Assembly: GCA_019694215.1 (NCBI GenBank) | Contig: JAIBCK010000007.1 | Coordinates: forward strand, 1-58,617 | Reading direction: 5' to 3' | Origin: Thermoflexales bacterium | Lineage (GTDB): Bacteria > Chloroflexota > Anaerolineae > J036 > Brachytrichaceae | Length of the DNA stretch: 58,617 nt | Shown here: in pieces, positions 53,409-58,617 of the stretch | Layout of the letters: each line of letters begins with the position of its first letter | Position numbering within the stretch: position 1 is the first letter of the stretch | The notes under the pieces: generated by a model | The model's input: only the letters and a program-made list of their open reading frames with translations | Databases searched by the model: none | Told to the model about the DNA's origin: nothing | Position numbers and translations under genes: made by a program

Positions 53409-54254
53409 ATGCTCCCCGTGTTCGAACTCGACCCTTCCGGCCAACCCGTGCCCGTGCCCGGCGACTTCGCCTCGATGACCGCGGTCTCGGCCGCCCTGCC
53501 CGACGGCGCCTACACGACCTTCCGCACCTACGACGGCACGCGCGTGCTGCGCCTGGAACGTCACTTTGACCGGCTTGAGGACTCGCTGGCCCTGATGGGC
53601 ACCCCGGCCCGGCTCGACCGGGCCGGCGCGCGGCGCGTCATCGCGGCGGCCTGGCGGGCTGGCGGTTTCGCCGAGGGCCGCTTCCGCCTGACGTTCTCAG
53701 CCAACCCAGCGCCGCGCTTCGTCGCCGCTGCGGAGCGGTTCACCGGCCCGAGCCCCGAGGAAGTGGCGCGCGGCGCGCGCTGCGTGACCGTGCGTGCCGA
53801 ACGGCACAACCCGCATGCCAAGAGCACCGGATTCATTGCCGAGGCCGCGCGCCAGAAAGGGCGCTTGCCTGCCGGGGTGAACGAGGGCCTGCTGGTCGCC
53901 GAGGATGGCGTGATCCTGGAGGGGCTGAGCAGCAACGCCTTCTTCATCGTTGGCGAGGAGCTGTGGACCGAGGAAGCGCGCGCCTTGTCAGGCCTCACCA
54001 AGGCCTTGGTCCTCGAGCTGGCCCCGGCCGTCGGTTTGGCGGTGCATCCGCACGGGCTGCCACTTTCGAATCTGGCAACGGCTGACGAGTGCTTCATCAC
54101 CAGCGTCAGCCGCGAGATCCTGCCAGTGGTCGAGATCGACGGCCAGCCCGTTGGGGCAGGACGGCCCGGCCCGCGCACAACGGCCTTGAGACAGGCCTGG
54201 GCGGCCGTCATCACGCGCGAGGCTGTGGACGTCTTCAGCGAACCAGCGCGCTAG
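53409..54254 (+). CDS. Class IV aminotransferase (BCAT/ADC-lyase fold)
   Basis: This 281-residue PLP enzyme of fold type IV could be a branched-chain aminotransferase, D-amino-acid transaminase or aminodeoxychorismate lyase. The PLP Lys is in HNPHAKSTGFIAEAARQ, the phosphate-binding region is EGLSSNAFFIV, and ECFITSVSREILPVVEIDGQPVG is the C-terminal signature. The short length and YTTFRTYDGTRVLRLERHFDRLEDSLALMG opening fit the family; specificity cannot be fixed. TATCAT ends 7 nt before its ATG. It ends on a shared CTAG with the LCP gene. Confidence 0.9.
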   Translation: MLPVFELDPSGQPVPVPGDFASMTAVSAALPDGAYTTFRTYDGTRVLRLERHFDRLEDSLALMGTPARLDRAGARRVIAAAWRAGGFAEGRFRLTFSANPAPRFVAAAERFTGPSPEEVARGARCVTVRAERHNPHAKSTGFIAEAARQKGRLPAGVNEGLLVAEDGVILEGLSSNAFFIVGEELWTEEARALSGLTKALVLELAPAVGLAVHPHGLPLSNLATADECFITSVSREILPVVEIDGQPVGAGRPGPRTTALRQAWAAVITREAVDVFSEPAR

Positions 54255-55636
54255 GGCAAACGCGCATCCGCGCCCAGCACCACCACGATGTCGGCCTGAC
54301 CAGTGCCGTTTGTGGAGCGTTTTGCTTCCGGCGCAGGCCGCAGACCAAGCGCATCGGCAACAGCGGCGACGGTGGCCGGCTTGCCGCTGTAGTCGGTGAA
54401 GGTCGTCGCCGCGTAATCGAAGCGATCATCCGGCGCGTTGCCCACCTCGACGACCGTGAAGCCCCGCGCCTCGAGCGCCTGGCGCACCCGGCTGGCGAAC
54501 CCAACCTGGGGCGTGCCGTTGAGCACGATCAGCCGCGCCGATTCGCTCTTCCAATCGCCAGAAACAGGGGCCGGCGTGCCGCCCGCCTTCTGAATCTCCG
54601 CAGCGCTGTTCGCGCCCACGGTGAACAGAGTGTTGCGCAGCTTGCGAATTTCGGACTGCACGGGTACCTCGACCTGCATGCCATCCGGCGTGGTGACGTT
54701 CTCCGTGTAGTTCTGATCGATCACCGCGGTCCGAATGTTCTTGCGGTCAATGTCCTTGGCGAGCACCGCCAGGCGTTGGATGAGGTCGATGGGCATGTCG
54801 GTCTTGACCGACTGCTTCAGGCTCGCCCACAGCTCATCGGATCCGGCAAAGAGCGTGGGCAAGGCGCGCGGATCCTGGGTGAGTTTGTCGCGCACCGCGA
54901 AGATCACCTGCTGCTGGCGTCGGGCGCGATCGAAGTCGCCGCCAAAGGTGGCGCGCGTCCGCGCGTATTTCAGGGCGGTCGCGCCGTCCATCGTGCGCAC
55001 GCCCTTGGTCATGGTGAAGACCTCGGTGCCATAGCTGCTGGTCGGGTACTTCTTGTCGACGATGTCCTCAGGCACATCGATGGTGATCCCGCCGATGCGA
55101 TCGACAAAGTCCTCAAACGCCGTAAAGTTCATGCGCGCGTAGTAGTCGATGGGAATGCCGAGCAGGTTCTCGACCGTCTTCTTGGCGAGGGCCGGGCCAC
55201 CACCGGGATAGTCGTCGGTGTCGCCCTTGTAGTTGGCGGTGTTGATGCGGTCGCTGCCGTATCCGGGGATGGGCACCCACAGGTCACGTGGGATGGACAG
55301 GATTCCCGCCGAGAGTGTCACCGGATCGAGGGTGAGCACCATCATCGTGTCGGTGCGGTGGCCGCGCTCGCCGTCGCCGACGCGCTGGTCGATTCCAAGC
55401 AGCAACACATTGATGCGCTGCTTGCCGTCCCAGGCCTTGGGAAGCGCGATCCGAATCACGGTGGTGTCGGTGATGGGTCCGGTCTGGGTGGCCACCGCGA
55501 CCGGCTGGAGCGGGTCAAAGATGGCGCTGACCTGGTTGGCGGTGAAGTCCCGCCCCCAGCGGTAGGCAAAAAAACTCGCCCCTAGGGTGAGGACGAAAAG
55601 GATGATCAGGACCCAAAAACGCTTGCGACGCAGCAT
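54251..55636 (-). CDS. LytR-CpsA-Psr (LCP) family protein with LytR_C domain
   Basis: LCP enzymes transfer undecaprenyl-linked glycopolymers to peptidoglycan at the outer face of the membrane. The 461-residue protein has one N-terminal membrane helix (about 7-25). The LCP domain has NVLLLGIDQRVGDGERGHRTDTMMVLTLDP, LSIPRDLWVPIPGYG, INTANYKGD, and KYARTRATFGGDFDRARRQQQV, with the phosphate-binding Arg and Asp residues. A C-terminal LytR_C domain (RLIVLNGTPQVGFASRVRQALEARGFTVVEVG) follows. The start was set at 55636: TATATT ends 7 nt upstream. No teichoic-acid-like genes adjoin it. Confidence 0.94.
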   Translation of the reverse strand: MLRRKRFWVLIILFVLTLGASFFAYRWGRDFTANQVSAIFDPLQPVAVATQTGPITDTTVIRIALPKAWDGKQRINVLLLGIDQRVGDGERGHRTDTMMVLTLDPVTLSAGILSIPRDLWVPIPGYGSDRINTANYKGDTDDYPGGGPALAKKTVENLLGIPIDYYARMNFTAFEDFVDRIGGITIDVPEDIVDKKYPTSSYGTEVFTMTKGVRTMDGATALKYARTRATFGGDFDRARRQQQVIFAVRDKLTQDPRALPTLFAGSDELWASLKQSVKTDMPIDLIQRLAVLAKDIDRKNIRTAVIDQNYTENVTTPDGMQVEVPVQSEIRKLRNTLFTVGANSAAEIQKAGGTPAPVSGDWKSESARLIVLNGTPQVGFASRVRQALEARGFTVVEVGNAPDDRFDYAATTFTDYSGKPATVAAVADALGLRPAPEAKRSTNGTGQADIVVVLGADARLP

Positions 55637-55643
55637 CTTCGGC

Positions 55644-55649
55644 AATATA
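55644..55649 (-). promoter_or_regulatory. -10 box (TATATT), 7 nt before the LCP start
   Basis: TATATT on the minus strand is followed by GCCGAAG and ATG, the leaderless spacing. No -35 was seen. Confidence 0.4.
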
Positions 55650-55734
55650 TCACGCGCATGTTTGCGCCGGGGAGGACGCAAGCGCGGGCGCAAGGGCGGG
55701 CGCTCATTTTGCGATCGGCAAGGTGTGGATTTGG

Positions 55735-55740
55735 TATGAT
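55735..55740 (+). promoter_or_regulatory. -10 box (TATGAT) of the copper operon
   Basis: TATGAT puts the transcript start near 55747, directly before the G/C palindrome at 55754-55770. No confident -35 was seen. Confidence 0.4.
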
Positions 55741-55753
55741 ACGCGCGCCACCA

Positions 55754-55770
55754 ATCCCCCCCGGGGGGAT
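55754..55770. promoter_or_regulatory. CsoR-like operator palindrome
   Basis: Perfect arms ATCCCCCC and GGGGGGAT flank one central C. Copper sensors of the CsoR family bind operators of this build, with a C/G tract bounded by A/T. Its position between the -10 and the copper chaperone gene would allow repression. Confidence 0.5.
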
Positions 55771-55799
55771 CAACAATCACCGACACCGGAGGTCAACAA

Positions 55800-56030
55800 A
55801 TGTCAAGCAAAACCGTTTCCGTGCCCAACATCGGCTGCATGGGCTGCGTGCGCACGATTCAGAATGAAGTGAAGGCGATGGCGGGCGTGACCGCCGTCAA
55901 GGCCGATCTGCCGAGCAAGACCGTGACCATCGACTGGAGCGACGCCACCAGCTGGACGGCGATCGCCGCCAAGCTCAAGGAGATCGACTACCCCGCCGCC
56001 GAAGACGCCGGGCTGATCAAGCCGCTCTAG
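55800..56030 (+). CDS. copZ: Copper-chaperone-like HMA protein
   Basis: This 76-residue protein is a single heavy-metal-associated domain with the ferredoxin-like beta-alpha-beta pattern. The metal site is GCMGC (Cys residues at about 13 and 16), a variant of the usual MTCxxC because the Met lies between the two Cys. It should carry Cu(I) to the adjacent ATPase. GGAGG precedes the ATG, and a CsoR-like palindrome lies in the leader. copA begins 19 nt downstream. The acidic C-terminal stretch is typical of chaperones that dock on ATPase domains. Confidence 0.85.
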   Translation: MSSKTVSVPNIGCMGCVRTIQNEVKAMAGVTAVKADLPSKTVTIDWSDATSWTAIAAKLKEIDYPAAEDAGLIKPL

Positions 56031-56049
56031 CGCCGCTATCGAACAAACC

Positions 56050-58500
56050 ATGACCGACCAGACCGCCCTGCGCTCATTGGACCTGCCCATCACGGGCATG
56101 ACCTGCGCCAACTGCGCCACAACCGTGGAGCGCGTCCTGCGCAAGACGCCCGGCGTGTCCGGCGCGGCCGTCAACTACGCCAACGAGCGCGCAACGGCGC
56201 AGTTTGACCCATCGCAGGTCAGCGCAGCGGCGCTGATCGAGCGCGTGCAGCAGGCCGGCTACGGCGTCGCCACCGCGCACGCCGAGCTGCCGATCCTCGG
56301 CATGACCTGCGCCAACTGCGCCAACACCGTGGAGCGCACCCTGAAGCGCATGCCAGGCATGGTCGGCGCGGGCGTGAACTACGCCAACGAGCGGGCCAGC
56401 GTCGAGTATGTGCCGGGTGCGGTCTCCCTGTCGGACATGATCGGCGCCGTGCGCAACGCCGGCTATGACGTGGTGACCGCCAGCACCGAGGATGAATCCG
56501 GTGGGTTGGACGCCGAGGCCCGGGCGCGTCAGGATGAGATCGACCTGCGCTGGCGGCGGGTGATCGTCGGTTTCCTGTTTGGGCTGCCTCTTCTCGTTCT
56601 GGGGATGGGGCGCGACTTCGGCCTGCTCAACAACCTGCTGCCGATGTCCTTCCTGCACGGGCCGGCCTTCCACTGGCTGCTCTTCGCCCTCGCCCTGCCC
56701 GTCCAGGTCTATGTTGGCTGGCCGTTTGTCGTCCACGCCTACAAGGCGCTGCGCAACGGGGCCGCCAACATGGATGTGCTGGTTGCGTTGGGCTCCGGGG
56801 CTGCGTTTCTGTACTCGGTGGTGGTCACGGTCTTCAACACCGGCGGGCACGTCTACTTCGAGACCGCTGCGTTGATCCTGGCGCTGATCAGCATCGGAAA
56901 GTGGCTGGAGGCGAAGGCCAAGGGCCGCACGAGCGAGACGATCAAGCGGCTGATCAACCTGCGCCCGAAGACGGCGCGCGTCGAGCGCGATGGCGCCGAG
57001 ATCGACGTCCCGGTCTCGCGCCTGAGCATCGGCGACCTGATCGTGGTGCGCCCGGGTGAGCGCATCCCGACCGATGGCGTGGTCGTGGGCGGGGCGTCGT
57101 CGGTGGATGAAAGCGTCATCACCGGCGAAAGCGTGCCGCGCGACAAGCGCGTGGGCGACCCCGTCACCGGGGCGAGCGTGAACAAGGAAGGCGCCTTACG
57201 AATCGAAGCCACCCGCGTCGGACGCGACACGGCGCTCGCGCAGATCATCCGCCTGGTTGAGCAGGCCCAGGGCAGCAAGGCGCCGATCCAGGCGCTTGCT
57301 GACCGCGTCTCGGCGATTTTCGTGCCGGCTGTGCTGGTCCTGGCGTTGCTGACCTTCATCGGAAATGCCCTGATCACACGCAACCTGGAAGGCGCGCTGA
57401 TCAACGCGGTGGCCGTGCTTGTCATCGCCTGCCCGTGCGCGCTTGGGCTGGCCACGCCGACGGCCATCGTCGTCGGAATGGGGCGCGGCGCCGAGAAGGG
57501 CATCCTCTTCCGCAACAGTGAGGCGCTGGAACGCGCCGCCTCGCTGCGGACGGTGGCGCTGGACAAGACCGGGACGCTGACGCGCGGTGAGCCGGCGCTG
57601 GTGGCACATCAGGCCGCAGCGGGGTCACAGATCGATGCCGATGACTTGCTGCGCCTCGCCGCAAGCGCCGAGAAGGGCAGCGAGCATCCGCTGGCGCGGG
57701 CGATTGTCAATGCCGCCGAAGGCGCCCAACTCCCGCTGGCGCGGGCCGAGGCGTTCAGTGCCCTGCCCGGCCGCGGCGTCACGGCGAGCATCGACGGACG
57801 CACCGTCCTCGTGGGCAACGCGCGCCTGATGAGTACGTCCAATGTCGCCATTGCACCCGCGAATCAGGCGGTGATCGCTGAGTGGGAGTCGGCCGGGCGG
57901 ACGGCGATGGCGCTGGCCGTCGATGGTGTCCTGACCGGGCTGTTTGCGGTTGCGGACACGCTCAAACCAGAATCAGCCGACGCCGTGCGCGAGCTCGGCG
58001 GGCTGGGCATCGCGTCGGTCATGGTGACCGGCGACAACGCCCGCGCGGCCGCGACCATCGCGCGTCAGGCCGGCATCGCGCGCGTCGAGGCCGAGGTGCT
58101 GCCCGGAGACAAGGCCGCGATCGTTACGCGATTGCAGGGTTCCGGGCAGGGCGTGGCGATGGTGGGCGATGGGATCAACGATGCCCCTGCCCTTGCCCAG
58201 GCCGATGTCGGCATTGCCATGGGCGCGGGCGCAGACGTCGCCATCGAGGCGGCGGGCGTCACGGTGGTTGGCGGGGATTTGCGCAAGTTGCCGCAGCTCG
58301 TGACGTTGGCGCGCGCGACGTTGCGCACGATCCGGCAGAACCTGTTTTGGGCGTTCTTCTACAACGTCATCCTGATCCCGGTCGCGGCCGTGGGTGTTTT
58401 CCAGCAATACGGGCCAATCCTGGCGGCGGGGGCGATGGCCTTCAGCTCCTTGTTCGTGGTGTCTAACAGCATGCGCCTGAAGAACGTGCGTCTGGAGTGA
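56050..58500 (+). CDS. copA: Copper-translocating P1B-type ATPase
   Basis: CopA exports Cu(I) across the membrane. The 816-residue protein has two N-terminal HMA domains with GMTCANC (Cys 19/22 and 87/90), then the membrane part with the transport motif CPC at about 461-463. TGES is in the actuator domain, the phosphorylation motif is DKTGT with Asp at about 505, SEHP lies in the nucleotide domain, and the hinge is GDGINDAP. The C-terminal helices contain [10 protein letters not shown] and [12 protein letters not shown] typical of Cu(I) pumps. It follows copZ in one unit. Confidence 0.97.
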   Translation: MTDQTALRSLDLPITGMTCANCATTVERVLRKTPGVSGAAVNYANERATAQFDPSQVSAAALIERVQQAGYGVATAHAELPILGMTCANCANTVERTLKRMPGMVGAGVNYANERASVEYVPGAVSLSDMIGAVRNAGYDVVTASTEDESGGLDAEARARQDEIDLRWRRVIVGFLFGLPLLVLGMGRDFGLLNNLLPMSFLHGPAFHWLLFALALPVQVYVGWPFVVHAYKALRNGAANMDVLVALGSGAAFLYSVVVTVFNTGGHVYFETAALILALISIGKWLEAKAKGRTSETIKRLINLRPKTARVERDGAEIDVPVSRLSIGDLIVVRPGERIPTDGVVVGGASSVDESVITGESVPRDKRVGDPVTGASVNKEGALRIEATRVGRDTALAQIIRLVEQAQGSKAPIQALADRVSAIFVPAVLVLALLTFIGNALITRNLEGALINAVAVLVIACPCALGLATPTAIVVGMGRGAEKGILFRNSEALERAASLRTVALDKTGTLTRGEPALVAHQAAAGSQIDADDLLRLAASAEKGSEHPLARAIVNAAEGAQLPLARAEAFSALPGRGVTASIDGRTVLVGNARLMSTSNVAIAPANQAVIAEWESAGRTAMALAVDGVLTGLFAVADTLKPESADAVRELGGLGIASVMVTGDNARAAATIARQAGIARVEAEVLPGDKAAIVTRLQGSGQGVAMVGDGINDAPALAQADVGIAMGAGADVAIEAAGVTVVGGDLRKLPQLVTLARATLRTIRQNLFWAFFYNVILIPVAAVGVFQQYGPILAAGAMAFSSLFVVSNSMRLKNVRLE

Positions 58501-58542
58501 GCGTGGCGGGTGTCGTCCTGCGTCATCTGTCAGGCGTTTCGG

Positions 58543-58587
58543 GAGTCTGCGTCGCTGACCGCAGACGGCAGACCGCGGACTCTTGTT
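58543..58587 (+). terminator. Possible terminator of the copper operon
   Basis: GAGTCTGCG (58543-58551) can pair with CGCGGACTC (58574-58582), one G-T pair, followed by TTGTT. An alternative inner pairing exists. The remaining bases 58501-58617 contain no gene. Confidence 0.4.
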
Positions 58588-58617
58588 AGCCGTCTCCATT
58601 CACAGAAGAACGAAGGG

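Overview
The window is a GC-rich bacterial chromosome segment in which nearly every base is assigned. Gene content suggests a member of the Chloroflexota or a near relative. The evidence is the order rpsB-tsf-pyrH-frr-uppS-cdsA, the pair RNase Y/RecX, an LCP (LytR-CpsA-Psr) wall enzyme, a glycine-rich RRM protein, and many lipoproteins with long Thr/Pro/Ala linkers. No gene in view fixes the taxon, so this is inference.

Layout. 1-6.05 kb: the 3' part of a tyrosine recombinase, queA, ftsH, an acyl-CoA dehydrogenase-like gene and a pentapeptide-repeat gene. 6.05-6.9 kb: an RRM protein behind a leader of about 285 nt. 6.9-13.0 kb (minus strand): rpsB-tsf-pyrH-frr-uppS-cdsA, then a methyltransferase and an OmpR-type regulator. 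13.3-16.0 kb: aconitase. 16.1-18.7 kb (minus): cbpA-like, mgtC-like, yeiH-like. 18.8-24.4 kb: recQ, an SDR, then amaP-like-scpB-rluB-cmk. 24.4-27.3 kb: M32 carboxypeptidase, RlmI-like methyltransferase, small lipoprotein. 27.3-33.9 kb: five paralogous SGNH-like envelope proteins, four of them overlapping lipoprotein genes. 34.5-41.3 kb: fatty-acyl ligase plus acyl carrier protein, DUF456, tetR-crtB, and an SGNH/MBOAT pair preceded by an unannotated 38-codon membrane microprotein. 41.4-48.2 kb: M20 hydrolase, RNase Y, recX, mfd. 48.2-55.6 kb: thuA-like, acs, cyclophilin, PfkB kinase, membrane protein, class IV aminotransferase, LCP protein. 55.8-58.5 kb: copper chaperone and copper ATPase.

The most notable candidate system is an acyl-transfer pathway laid out like Gram-positive Dlt but with a fatty-acyl activating enzyme. 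It has a ligase (34530-36224), a carrier (36234-36485), a DltX-like microprotein ending in WIYQGF (41231-41347), an MBOAT (39831-41231) and an SGNH protein (38701-39834). It lies next to five SGNH-like envelope proteins, three of which carry Cys where the family nucleophile is Ser.

Transcription also has a striking layout. At least fourteen genes have a TANNNT-type -10 box ending only 6-9 nt before the start codon, the arrangement expected for leaderless mRNAs. Two divergent lipoprotein pairs have exactly 20 bp between start codons, with one central TATA element facing both ways; a third pair has 23 bp. Three convergent pairs end on a shared CTAG, so both stop codons lie on the same four bases. 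Coordinates and motifs were read by eye; family names rest on motif recognition, not database searches.
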